Source of the DNA: Paraspadella gotoi
Lineage: Eukaryota; Chaetognatha
NCBI GenBank assembly: GCA_051294375.1
Contig: CM119265.1
Coordinates: 11,223,818 to 11,287,817 of the forward strand
Length of the DNA: 64,000 nt
Reading direction: 5' to 3'
Shown: positions 33,143 to 46,200 of the stretch, one piece after another
Layout: each line of letters opens with the position of its first letter
Position numbering within the stretch: the first letter of the stretch is position 1
The notes under the pieces: model-generated
Database searches by the model: none
Told to the model about the DNA's origin: nothing
Seen by the model: only the letters and a program-made list of their open reading frames with translations
Translations under genes and position numbers: made by a program

Positions 33143-35957
33143 AAAACAAGTTTGAGCAAACAATGTCGGATCTGCCTACAATAATTAAGCGGTAATCTGC
33201 TAATCGGATAACAATATTTTTTTAAATTTTTTTCACTCGCATCATTTTTTGAACTCGCATCATTTTTTGAACTCGCATAATTTTTTCCACACACATAATT
33301 TTTTCAACTCATCATTTTTTCAATTTACATCATTTTTACAATTTGCATCATTTTTTTTAACTTGCATCATTTTTGCAACTTGCATCATTTTTTCAACTTG
33401 CATCATTTTTTCAACTGGCATAATTTTTTAAAATTGTATTATTTTTTCAAATTAATTAATTAATTAAAACATTTATTAGTAATCATAAATTAAAAAAATT
33501 CAAGAAAATGTGAATTATGTTTTTGCATTTAAACTCATTTCCACAGGCACAATTCCGTCAAAACTTTATATCTAGCTTCTTCACACTTTCCTTTTCAATC
33601 TATTAATTAAATTATGATTAATTCGAGTAATTATGGGTTAAAATAAGTAACATTGCAGGACTAACAAGATCGTGAAAACAAAAAGATTCAAGTAAATGTG
33701 ACTCATATTTTTTTTATTTAAACTCCTTTCTACTCGTACGTTTCCACCGAAACTTTGTATCAAGCTTCGTCACACACTTTCCTACCCATACACAAAATTT
33801 CAACTAAATCTATTCATCCAATTATGATTAAATAGAGTATTTATTGGTTAAAATAAGTAAAAAGATTTTAGTAAATGCAACTTATGTTTTTTCCATTTAA
33901 ACTCATTTCCACTCGCACGATTCCAATCCAACCAGCCAATCACGAGTTATTGGAGCTTTTTGCTAAGATGGGATGGATGAACAGATTGATTGACTAATTA
34001 ATTAATTATTATTAATTAATTGACTAATTGATTAATTAACTGATTAATTATTTGATTTATTAATACATCCTTCATTTACATTTAATATAAAAGGAAAAAG
34101 AAGCATGATCAATTAGTGAAACAGGTTTGTTTTTTTCCATTTAAACTCATTTCCACTCAAACGATTCCATCGAAACTTGATTTCCAGCTTAATCACACAC
34201 TTTCCTACGCAAATACAAAATTTCAAGTCAATCGCCCCATCCACTCTTGAGTAATTGGTGTTCAAATAGTGAAATTTATTTTTTTATTTTTCCATTTAAA
34301 TTCATTCCCACTCGGATGATTCCATTGAAACTTCATATACAGCTCAATCGGTCAAAAATGAGAAAAAGCTATATTTTAAGCTGAAAATTAATTTTTTATA
34401 TATTAAATATAATTTTTTAATTTTTAACCCACTTAATGAAAGAATTTTAAAAATGATTATATTTTCTTTTATCAACTTTTGACGAGGAATTCAAATCTGC
34501 AATCAAAATAAGAAAAGCTTATTTTGAATTTTTTGATTTTATAAGGATAGTACTATATATAAATATAGCCTACTGCGAAAATTAAAAACATAAAATTAAT
34601 TTTTTTTATAATTAATGTTCACTGATGGTATGTTGTTCATAATTGACTTTTAGAATTTTTGTATGTAAACTTTCACTACGCCTTAACCATCAGTGAACAT
34701 TAATTTGTAAAAAAAAAAATTTTATGTTTTTTTAATTTTTGCATTAGGCTATATTTATTAAGGCATAGTGAAGTTACATACGAAAATTCTAAAAGTCAAT
34801 TATGAACAACATACCATCAGTGAACATTAATTTGTAAAAAAAATTAATTTTATGTTTTTTAATTTTCGCAGTAGGCTATATTTATATATAGTACTAACCT
34901 TATAAATCGAAAAATTTCAAAATAGGCTTTTCTTAATTTTGATTGCAGATTTGAATTCCTCGTAAAAGTTGATAAAGAAAATATAAGTCATTTTTAAAAA
35001 TTCTTTCATTAAGTGGGTTAAAAATTAAAAAAATATATTTAATATGGAAAAAGTAAATTTTCAGCTTAAAATATAGCTTTTTCTCATTTTTGACCACTTA
35101 ATGAAGGAATTTTTCAAAAGAGTTATATTTCTTTCTGTCAACTTTTTATGACGAATCCAAATCTGCAAAAAAATCTTACAAAAAACTGTTTTGAAATTTT
35201 AACATTTATTGGTTTAGTACTAGTATAAATATGGCCTACTGCGTAAATTGTAAAATTTATTATAAATTTTTCTATTACATAAATGTTCATTAATAAAATG
35301 TTGTTCGTTCTTCACTTTTCGAATTTTAATTAAAGTTAAATTTAGAAATTTACTACGCCTTAATATTTATATATAGTACTATCCTTATAAAATCGAAAAA
35401 ATTTCAAAATAGGCTTTTCTTAATTTTGATTGCAGATTTGAATTCTTTCGTCAAAAGTTGATAAAAGAAAATTATTTGTTTTTTTCCATTTTAACTCATT
35501 TCCACTCGCACAATTTCATCGAAACTTTATATCCCGCTCAATCACACACTTCCCTACCATCATACAAAATTTCAAGTCAATTGCCCTATCCACTCATGAG
35601 CAATTGGCGTTCAAATAGTGAAATATATTTTTTTGTTTTTTCCATTTAAACCAATTTCCACTCGCACGATTCCCTCGAAACTTCATATCAATCTCAATCA
35701 CACAGTTTCCTACCCACACACGAAATTTCATACTAATCCATCCATCCAATCACGAGTAATTGGAGTTTTTTGCTAAGGTGGGACGGACGGACAGACAGAC
35801 GGACGGACGGACATCGTTTTTTTTGCATAATTTATCATAATTCGATGTTCTGACATGACATAAGTGTGTGCCCGACAATATTGAGGGGGCGGACCGACGG
35901 ACCGACAAAGTGAGTTATAGAGTCGGGATCTGCTGATAAGCAGATCCGACTAAAAAT
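33143..35957 (-). mobile_element. HINE-like element (2.8 kb) with nested MITEs
   Basis: Left end ACAAGTTTGAGCAAACAATG plus TCGGATCTGCC; right end GGGATCTGCTGATAAGCAGA then TCCGACTAAAAA at 35,925-35,957. An ACGG microsatellite lies at 35,780-35,815, and 'aactcgcatcattttttg' repeats at 33,235-33,440. Two MITE copies, one inside the other, occupy 34.35-35.40 kb. Confidence 0.7.
34759..35362. mobile_element. MITE nested inside another MITE (TSD ATATTTAT)
   Basis: TAAGGCATAGT to ACTACGCCTTA, flanked by ATATTTAT at 34,751-34,758 and 35,363-35,370. The target is the 'ctatatttatatatagtac' interior of an older copy of the same family, whose remains lie on both sides. Confidence 0.75.
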
Positions 35958-37674
35958 CGGTCTAGCCATTCAAGAGCCATAGCACTTAAAAGACGAGTGG
36001 TTAAACGAGTGGGAAAACTATTTTTGTAGATCTGCAATAAAACCGACGCTTCTTTTTAACCTTTATTTACTGACGTTGTATTAACATTTTATAAAAAATT
36101 AAGAATGGGAAATGTAGATCTATATTAGTAAAAAAAAAATTGGTCTTGTTATTCAAATTCTATGGTACCTTAAATATACATGGTTAAAAATATGTCAATT
36201 ATCTTCTGCTCAAACACTGTTCTGATAGGGATACATTCCAGGGAAAATTTTTTTTAAATAGAAAATATATATAAGAAAAAGTCAAAATTAATAGTTCATA
36301 AAATTAAGTATCCTCGAGTATACTCTCAGAGCAGCGGGCTTGCAAATATCAATGTCAATATCAGTCAGTAATCAATATGTATAAAGATTTTATTTACGAA
36401 CAGCATCTCGTGCCCCAGCAGAATCAAGAGACTTCCTTTCTTCTAAGTCACGATGCAGCTGAAGCATCAACTCAAAACTATCTGCAGTTTTGCAAAAATT
36501 AAACGAATGATCATTACTCATTATACAATAGAGCGTAGTGAAAGTTACATACGGAAATTATAAAAGTTAATTATAAACAACATACCATCAGTAAGGCGTA
36601 GTAAAATTTCTAAATTTAACTTTAATTAAAATTCTAAAAATGAGGAACGAACAACATTATATTAATGAACATTTATGTAATAAAACAATTTATAATAAAT
36701 TTTACAATTTATGCAGTAGGCCATATTTATACTAGTATTAAATCAATAAATGTTAAAATTTCAAAACAGTTTTTTCTAAGATTTTTTTAGATTTGGATTC
36801 GTCATAAAAAGTTGATTAAGAGAAATATAACTCTTTTTGAAAAATTCCTTCATTAAGGAAGTTTGATTTGGGAACCTTTCCAATAAAACTTCATACATTT
36901 TTGAGAAAACTTTGAATGGAGCAAAATTTTCTAAAATGGCAAGAAGCATTAGTAATTAATTTTTTAATATTTATTTATAGATAGGAAATGTCAAAAAAAT
37001 TTTTATGATAAGTGGGTTAAATTGAGAAAAACCTTAAAAAATCATCATCATCATCGTCATCCGATGATTTTAGCAGTTTTTACTAATTTTTAGTAATAAA
37101 CATCAAAATTTTAAAAAGTTGTAATTAAATTTTTTGCTTAACTTTTTAAGCTCTATCAGAATCAATTAAAAAAACTTAAAATATCAAAAAAAATTTTTGA
37201 CATTATATAGCAATATAATAATATTAATTAGCGAATTACTCATGGTTCGGAACATTTTTGCAAAAAAATATTTTAACACAATAATTAATACCAATAATGG
37301 ATTAGTTTAATGCTGTTCCAATTAAAATTTGAATTTGGTCGGCTACCGCTACTTTTATGCTCGAATATCTATTGAAAATGCAGAAGGAATCGTCCTCGGG
37401 TCAATCTTTTACAAGAATTGAGAGAAAGGTTGGCTAAACTTAATACAACTTGAAAAAAAAAAAGAATTTGATCGATTTGGTTTAATATACATAATACATA
37501 TACATTTTCACAATTACATATATTTTATAAAAAAATTCAAGGTTACTTGTTTTACACTCATGTTGAAAAAAACGGCTACTCTTGAATTGCGCATGTTATA
37601 TGCATATATTGGTCAAAGTTATAAATGGTAAATATAGATTTTTAAAAAGGGAATCCATACATATAAGTTAAAAA
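35958..37674. other. AT-rich non-coding DNA with a partial MITE
   Basis: A partial MITE lies at about 36,530-36,860 (GTAGTAAAATTTC end and 'aacgaacaacatta'). The rest (35,960-36,520 and 36,870-37,670) shows no exon on either strand and no family I recognise, except a short 'ctctatcagaatc' phrase shared with the GMPR-intron inverted repeat. Confidence 0.4.
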
Positions 37675-37891
37675 CAAGTTTGAGCAAACAATGTCGGATC
37701 TGCCTACGATAATTAATTAATTAATCGATTAATTAATTAATTAATTTTAAAAATGTAATAATTAATTTTAAATTTATATTCAACTTATCATCATCGATGT
37801 CCTTAAAATTGGGTTAGGACAGTTATTAAATATGTTTTGTTTACATTTTATCACAACAAACAAATATCCTTTATTTTATTTTATGTCTCCT

Positions 37892-37934
<43 letters not shown>

Positions 37935-38978
37935 ATGCAATTGCGACGATCTTTATGCTTTTAAGATTTTTTTAACTTGCATCATTTTTTCACATTAATT
38001 AATTAATTAACTAATTAATTAAATAAAACATTTATTAGTAATCATTAATATTAAAGATTCAAGTTAATGTGACTTATGTTTTTTCCATCTAAACTCATTT
38101 TCCACTGGCACAATTACGTCAAAACTTTATATAATTATTATATATTAATAAATATTTAAAAGCTTCAGTGCAACAACCCAATGAACTAAATCAAAAAGTT
38201 ACATTGAAAATCGATTTAGTAGTAAAAGGAAAAAAAAATTTTAAAGAGAACTAGAAGTTGTAAAAAGTGTTCAATTTTGGCCCGCCTTACTAGATATTAG
38301 GCCGGAACAGGTTGAAAACTAGAAGTTCTCTCAAATGGTTAATGGTTAAGCGACTATTAAATAATATGAAAATGAAAATAATTTTTAAAATTTTGCTTAT
38401 CAATTTTTTTTATAGATTCTGATAGAGCTTTAAAAGTTAGATAAAGGTTATTAATACAACTTTTTTTTGTTTTATTAATGAAAAATTTAAAAAAATAAAA
38501 TTCAGCCAATAATGATGATGATTATAATTTTTTAAGGTTTTTTCTATTTTTAACCAATTTATTGTCAAAATTTGAAAAAATTATAGTACTAACTTTCATT
38601 TAACTTTTAAGCTCTACAAGAACCCGTTCTTAAAAAAATCAAATTTAAAATTTTTTTTTTGTCATTTGTTATATATTAATAAATATTTAAAAGCTTCAGT
38701 GCAACAACCCAATGAACTAATTCAAAAAGTTACATTAAAATCGATTTAGTAGTAGAAGGAAAAAAGAAATTTTTTTGAGAGAACTAGAAGTTATAAAAAG
38801 TGTTCAATTTTGTCCCGCCTTACTAGATATATTGCATGTGATTAAACAATGTTATCGGAATAATAATTTTATCAATTTTATGTATTTTGTAAGTATTTTA
38901 ATTATTTTTATTCTGTGAGTAAAATAACTTTTTTATTGGCTAATTTTTATTTCGGACGATCCTATGCTCATTTTTCTG

Positions 38979-39018
<40 letters not shown>

Positions 39019-39615
39019 TAATAAAGATTCAAGTAAATGTAACTTATGTTTTTTCCATTTAAACTCATTTCCACTGGCACAATTCCGTCAAAACTTTATA
39101 TCTAGCTTCTTCACACACTTTCCTACCCGCTCACAAAATTTCATCTCAATCTATTATGGGTTAAAATAAGTAAAAAGATTCAAGTAAATGTGACTCATAT
39201 TTTTTTCATTTAAACTCATTTCCACTTGTACGTTTCCACCGAAACTTTATATCAAGCATCGTTACACATTTTTCTACCCACACAAAAAAATTGAACTCAA
39301 TCTATCCATCCAATTATGATTAATTAGAGTACTTATTGGTTAAAATAATTAAAAAATATTTTAGTAAATGTGACTTATGTTTTTTCCTCTTAAACTCACA
39401 CGATTCCGTCGAAACTTTATATCAAGCTTTATCACTCACTTTCCTACCCACACACAAAATTCCATTCCAATCCAACCAGCCAATCACGAGTTATTGGAGC
39501 TTTTTGCTAAGGTGGGACGGATGGACGGATTGATTGACTGATTAATTATTGATTAATTAATTAATTGATTAATTAACAGATTAATTATTTGATTTATTAA
39601 TACATCCTGCATATA
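37675..39615 (-). mobile_element. HINE-like element, cut by the 696-N gap
   Basis: Left end ACAAGTTTGAGCAAACAATG at about 37,673. The internal modules 'ccatttaaactcatttcca' and 'tttcctacccacacac' are present and the right end is lost in the gap. Inside, a 160-bp direct repeat (38,138-38,297 and 38,668-38,829, starting ATATATTAATAAATATTT) flanks about 370 bp. Confidence 0.6.
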
Positions 39616-40311
39616 NNNNNNNNNNNNNNNNNNNNNNNNNNNNNNNNNNNNNNNNNNNNNNNNNNNNNNNNNNNNNNNNNNNNNNNNNNNNNNNNNNNNN
39701 NNNNNNNNNNNNNNNNNNNNNNNNNNNNNNNNNNNNNNNNNNNNNNNNNNNNNNNNNNNNNNNNNNNNNNNNNNNNNNNNNNNNNNNNNNNNNNNNNNNN
39801 NNNNNNNNNNNNNNNNNNNNNNNNNNNNNNNNNNNNNNNNNNNNNNNNNNNNNNNNNNNNNNNNNNNNNNNNNNNNNNNNNNNNNNNNNNNNNNNNNNNN
39901 NNNNNNNNNNNNNNNNNNNNNNNNNNNNNNNNNNNNNNNNNNNNNNNNNNNNNNNNNNNNNNNNNNNNNNNNNNNNNNNNNNNNNNNNNNNNNNNNNNNN
40001 NNNNNNNNNNNNNNNNNNNNNNNNNNNNNNNNNNNNNNNNNNNNNNNNNNNNNNNNNNNNNNNNNNNNNNNNNNNNNNNNNNNNNNNNNNNNNNNNNNNN
40101 NNNNNNNNNNNNNNNNNNNNNNNNNNNNNNNNNNNNNNNNNNNNNNNNNNNNNNNNNNNNNNNNNNNNNNNNNNNNNNNNNNNNNNNNNNNNNNNNNNNN
40201 NNNNNNNNNNNNNNNNNNNNNNNNNNNNNNNNNNNNNNNNNNNNNNNNNNNNNNNNNNNNNNNNNNNNNNNNNNNNNNNNNNNNNNNNNNNNNNNNNNNN
40301 NNNNNNNNNNN
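39616..40311. other. Assembly gap, 696 N
   Basis: A run of N with HINE-like modules on both sides ('tttatatcaagctttatcac' left, 'tttatatccagctttatcac' right). The reading frame spanning it is meaningless. Confidence 0.95.
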
Positions 40312-43235
40312 TCTTTGGTTTTTTAATTTGAACTCTTTTCACTCCTACGATTCCATCAAAAAATTTATATCCAGCTTTATCACATACTTTCCTACCCACA
40401 ACAAAATTCCATTTCGATGTTGTCTTATCCAATTTTTAATAAACATAATAATTATGAGTAAATTTAAGTAAAAATACTTCAAGTAAATATGACTTAGACA
40501 TTATAAAAGATTAGAAAGTTGTGGATTCCTTTCACTCATTAAAGGAAAAATAAATTAACTAGCGGAATTATAAGTTTGTAAGAGGAAGTCAGAATCGGCG
40601 AAAATCTTAAAAGGCTAGAATGTTGAAAAAAGGGAGAGGAATTTTGGTTGTTTTTGGTCGATTTCTTCTAAACCCATGGGCCAATTTAGATGTAACTTAA
40701 GATTTACATTATTCCAGTCATTCTCTATCCAAAAATATTAAAATATTATGAAAAAAGGTTTGGGATCGAGTTTCGGAATTTGGTTCTAGTTTAGAAGTTA
40801 CAGACCAAAAAATATTGTTACTTCAAATGAAAAATGGCAAAAAAAATCATATTTAGTTTTCCTCCATTTTTGGTAGAGTTATTTGTTTATATTTTGAATA
40901 GAGTTAGTGATTTTTTTTTTAATTCAGCAATGCTAAAGGCCTAGAGGAAAAGAGGGAAAGACATGCAACATTAACATCGGGTCTAAAAAGAAAAATATTT
41001 CGCTGTCATATTTTGCTGTATGAGAGCATGCCCAGACGAATGCTGGCAGTAGTCAATGCCGAGAAAGAGCATACCAAATATTGAGAATGTTTTACCCATG
41101 TTTTGTATACTTTTTATTGAATAAATGAATTATGTTATATACTTTTTTTCAAAATGACATGTCCTATGGATTCGTCTGATCAAGGGCTGTTGATTGGTGC
41201 CCATTTTATTTTTTTTTAAATACAATACGGGGTGGATCAAGAGCGTCAGTGCTACGAGCGTTAAATATCGGAGTTTTTAAGGTTTTTTATTTTATAAGGA
41301 AAAAAAATATTTTAATTACACTTTTTAATATTTTTACTCAAGAAAATCTATAATAAACATGAACAATTGAACATTTGTCTTTTTATTAGTACAAAACATA
41401 TCAAACTAAAATTAATATTAAAAAGTCACTTCCGGTTTTTCAGCGTCAAAAATGCTCTTACTTTACTTTTCAGCTTTAGCAAATTAAAAAAACAGCAGCA
41501 GAATGATTATCCACAATTATTGGGTTAATTTTAAAAAAGCTTTTAGCAATAGCTTAATTTAGTTGATTTGAAATGCTCTTTCTGTATTGCTTTTGTTTGC
41601 GGGTTATGTGACCATTATAATCCAAAACAATTTTTTTTGCTTTTTTGGCAGCAACTTTTATTAGAGCCAAACTTCGTCAATGGGGTGGGTCAAGGTCAAA
41701 GCGTTTAGATAGGCGAAAATCTTGCTTTAAAAAAAATTCAACATTTTTCTAATAGAGATTTCCGTTCGAATCTGACTGCCCAACTTTACAAACGAGCCTG
41801 CAAGAAATTCCGGTAGAAAACAGTTGTAAAAACACCCGATTCCGACAGCTTTGCATCTCAAGAGCTCGTTCCTTTCTTCTTGTGGCATTTGATAAAGATT
41901 TTACTATCAAACCAGCCAGGGAAATGAACTACTCATCTCCGGAGGATTTTCATACCTTATTTTTACTATAGAAATGAAAGGGAAATTTCACTTTTTAAAA
42001 TTACGAACGGGATTAGGGTATGTTAGTATTATAAATGGTACTTCGAATTATGAGATTCCAAAAGCTTTGTCCCTAGAGCTCGTTCTATTTTTCTTTTTAT
42101 TATTGACCAATTTTTTCATATTAAACCAACATGGTAAAGTGAATTGGTCCAGTTTTCATCGCGAAATTTTTATTTAATAAGAAATTAAAAGGAAGGTTAA
42201 GAGAAAAATTATTTTTCCTAATATCTTTTGAAGGAACAAAGATAAATGGTTGGCAATAGTACCAAAATGAAGCCATAATCATAGGGCACATTCAAGATAC
42301 AATTTTAGAATTATTTTTGCTGAAATCTCTTTACAGGGCGAGTGTCAAACTAAGTCAAAATTATAATGAATTTTAAAACTAATGACACCCCATAAGAATA
42401 AATAAAAATTAAATTCTTTTTAATGATTCTGAAGAAAAAAAGCTAAATTGTACTCTAGTAAAACTTAAAAGTTTTTTGGATAAAGAAAATGTAAATTGTT
42501 TGTCACTTAAATATTTGCTTGTCTGATTTTACAAGCATGCTTACAAAATTCTACAAAATATTATTCCACCCATCACAGTCTAAGTATTTATCTTTCTTTT
42601 CCACCAGCAAAAAGTAAACATTATCTTATTTTAGAGAACAGGGACATTTACTGAAAGGAGCCAGAAGATGTTTAACTTCTTCACTTTAATGTCAGTTTTT
42701 AATAATAAAATAGGCAAATTTTTTAATTACTCAACTTTCACAGGCTTCACAAGACATTACACTTTCACAATATTCCAATGTTAATGTAATGTATTATATT
42801 TTTTACCAAGCAGATCCGACTAAAAAAAATTTGAGAAAAAAATTCGAGAAAAAAATTAAGGAAAAAGAAATTAAAAAAAAAATAAGAAACTTAAAAAAAC
42901 AGTAAAGAAGATTCCTAATTCTTTTTGTTTACTCGATTGCGAAAAAATATACCCCGTTTTATGCGCGATGTCAACCGGTAGTCAGATTCAAGAAAAATCT
43001 TTTATGGCAAAAATCTTCCATCAAAGATGTGGATTTTCCGAAGATTTTGGTTAATATTGGATTTACTTGAAACCTAATATTAACAATATTGGCATCATTC
43101 TACATTGGTCGGTACAAGAATATATCTAAAAAACCTCTGGCTCAGAGATTAGTCCTAGGATGGATTTTGTATTAAATTCAAGTAGCTTGTAATGAGGAAA
43201 AACTCTATTAACGTTGAATCCGCTCTGACGTTCAG
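40312..43235. other. Non-coding repeats upstream of ARFGEF block B
   Basis: 40,312-40,500 is a HINE tail. 40,555-40,800 is almost the same as 63,345-63,580 on the same strand. 40,800-41,160 recurs at 48,720-49,150. 42,808-42,823 is an isolated HINE end (GCAGATCCGACTAAAA). 42,970-43,150 is a repeat shared with 44,240-44,460. No exon was seen before 43,236. Confidence 0.55.
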
Positions 43236-46200
43236 GCCCTCTCTCGCTTTACCCTTTTAACGGCCAACTCCTCTATAACGGAGATGAAGGCGAAGAACGT
43301 GGACACAATCAAGACGCTAATCTCGGTGGCGCAGACGGACGGGAACTACTTGGGGCGATCCTGGCTGGAAATTCTCAAATGCATTTCGCAACTGGAACTG
43401 GCTCAGCTCATCGGCACCGGAGTAAAGACCAAGTACCTTTCCTCCAACGGGATGTCTTCGGGTGAGAAATTGATTTCAATGATGATCCTGAATTCCCTCT
43501 GGTTTTATAGGCCTAATTAAATGCTTGCTTAGTATGACAATAGACGACGATGTAGATGTTTGATTTTATTTTTTTGAAAAATTATAATTTGCCAGACATA
43601 GATTTTTAGCTAAAAAAATGTCCCGTTTTAATTTTCAACTATTTTTTGTGCACCGCTTCTCTTCGGTGAGTTTTAACCATACAGAATAATATTACCGCTG
43701 TTTGTTGGCACGAGCCGTATCGGAAATGCCGACTATCAATTTTGTTTAATTCTTTAAAAATACCCTATGGTAGGAGCCGACGTCGTTCTTAGAGATCGAG
43801 GAAGATTTTTTCAATAGAGATTTTTGTTCAAATCTGACTACCAAACAATATAAACGCTCCTGGGAAAGATTTTAGTGAAAAATCGATGTAAAAACACTTG
43901 ATTCCGATCCTGTTGCATCTGAAAGACTTGCTTTTTTTCTCTTGTCAAATCATGAACATCTTGATATCAAACAAGCCAGAACAAACAGACTGCTTCTGTA
44001 CGGAAAAATTTTCCATCTCCGATTTTATATGGAAATGAAAGAAATTTTTCCTGTTTGACAAATGACGTCAAATTCAGGAATCCTCTGGCAAAGTGTTTGA
44101 AGGGCTCTCATAATTTTTCTTTAGTTTTATTTAGTTATTTTAATATGATACGATAATGGTAAAGTGAATTAGTCGATTTTGGTAAAATTTTTATTTAAGC
44201 TAAAAGTAAAAGAGGAGCTAACGATTGGAATTCTAAGAGTTTTCAACCGGTAGTCAGATTCAGGAAAAATCTTTTATAGCGAAAATCTTCCATCAAAGGG
44301 GTGGATTTTCAGAAGATTTTGGTTAATATTTTTTATATCCAATTTTCTATTATCCGTGGTTGGATTTACTTAAAACTTAATATTAACAATATTGGCATCA
44401 TTCTACATTGGCCGGTACAAGAATGTACCTTTGGCTTTTTTTTGTCAGAGATTAGTCCTACCTATGGTTTTTTTTAAGTAATAAAAAAAAGATTGGTCGC
44501 TTATTAGTATTACTTTAGAATTAGAAACGGTATTAACGTGAATATTCGGTATTTTTGAATCATTTTTCATTCAGATTATTTTCCTATTGATTACAGATGT
44601 ATTATAGATGTATTTTCAAAATTTAAAAATATTATTTGGATTACCATTGCACACCTTTTTTCTTCAGTACCCGAAGGATCGGGCTCAACCCCTGCCGGCT
44701 TCACTATGGAGACTTTGGCCGATGGGAACTTGCTGCAGCAACTCGACCAAAAGCGGAAAGCGTTGCTGCAAGAGTCCATGGGCGAAACGAGCTCCCAATC
44801 GGTCGTCGTTGCCGTCGACAGAATCTTCACTGGTTAGTTCATCGCGTTTCAACGTTATTATAGGAGCCGACGTCGTTCTGAGAGATCGAGGAAGATATTT
44901 TCAATGGAGATTTTCGTTCAAATCTGACTACCAAACAAACGTTCTGATTTTATATAGAAATGAAAGGGATTTTTTCCATTAAACGATATAAACGTGACTG
45001 AGGTATGTTCCTGTTCAACAAATGACGTCCAATTTTGAAATTTTTTAGCAAAGTGTCTGAAGGGCTCTCAAAATTTTTCTTTACATTTTATTTAATTATT
45101 TTGATATGATACAATCATGGGAAAGTGAATTAGTCCATTTTGGTGAAATTTTTATTTAAAGTAAAAGTAAAAGAGGAGCTAATGATCGGAATTCTAAGAG
45201 TTTTCAACCGGGAGTCAGATTCTTCAAAAATTTTGGTTAATATTTTCTATATTTATGGTCGGATTTTTTTTAAAACTTAATATTGCCATCATTCTACCTT
45301 GGCCGGTATAAGAATATATTAAAAAAACATTATTAGATTTGCTTTATTTTATTTTTCACTAATTCCTTTTTTTATCTCTTAGGTTCCGTTCGCTTGGACG
45401 GCGACGGCGTGGTGGATTTTATGAAGGCGTTGTGCGCAGTCTCGATGGATGAATTATCTTCGCCGACGCACCCGAGGATGTTCTCCTTGCAGGTGGTTTT
45501 ACGAATCAATTGTTTTAGCAAACAATGTCGGAGCTGCCCACGATCATTATCATTATTTTATTAAAGATTCTGATTCTTCATAAAAAGTTAGATCAAATAT
45601 ATAAAATATGTTATTAAAAATTTCAATGTCTTCAGCGTCAAAAAAGGAAAAAAAAGATCAAATTCTCCACTTTTTTACGTTTTGTAATAGAAACTATTAT
45701 ATGATGAAACATTTTGGTCATTTTTCGCAGCTTTAACCTAAAAATATCATGTAACATATTTTACAAAAGTTTTTCAGTTTTTTCCGGCGAATCCAAAACA
45801 GTTCTTAAAATTCAAAAAATATGATTTTGAAATTTTATGTTTTTATAAGGATATTACTATAAAAAAAATTCAATTAATGATACTGTTATGCAATTTTTTT
45901 TTCAAAGGGGCTTAATTATTTTTTATTACATATACAAAGGCAAAAAAGCATTGTTCCATCGCTCAATCTTTTCATCACTCCACCCTATTGTACATACAGT
46001 TGCTGACTCTCTTTCTGTCTCTCTCTCTTTCTTCCTTAACTACTAACCAGTGCCTCGCTTTCATCCTGCTCACTGAGAATTATAATTTTGCATAAAAAAT
46101 AAATAAATCAAAAAAATAAAAACATCAGATTGTGACAAAATCGATTGGGAAAATTTTGATTTTTTTCAAAATGCAAAATTATTTCACAAGTTTCTTATTT

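Noticed and set aside
39581-40432. A 283-codon frame on the minus strand
   Set aside because: It is mostly translated N from the 696-base gap.
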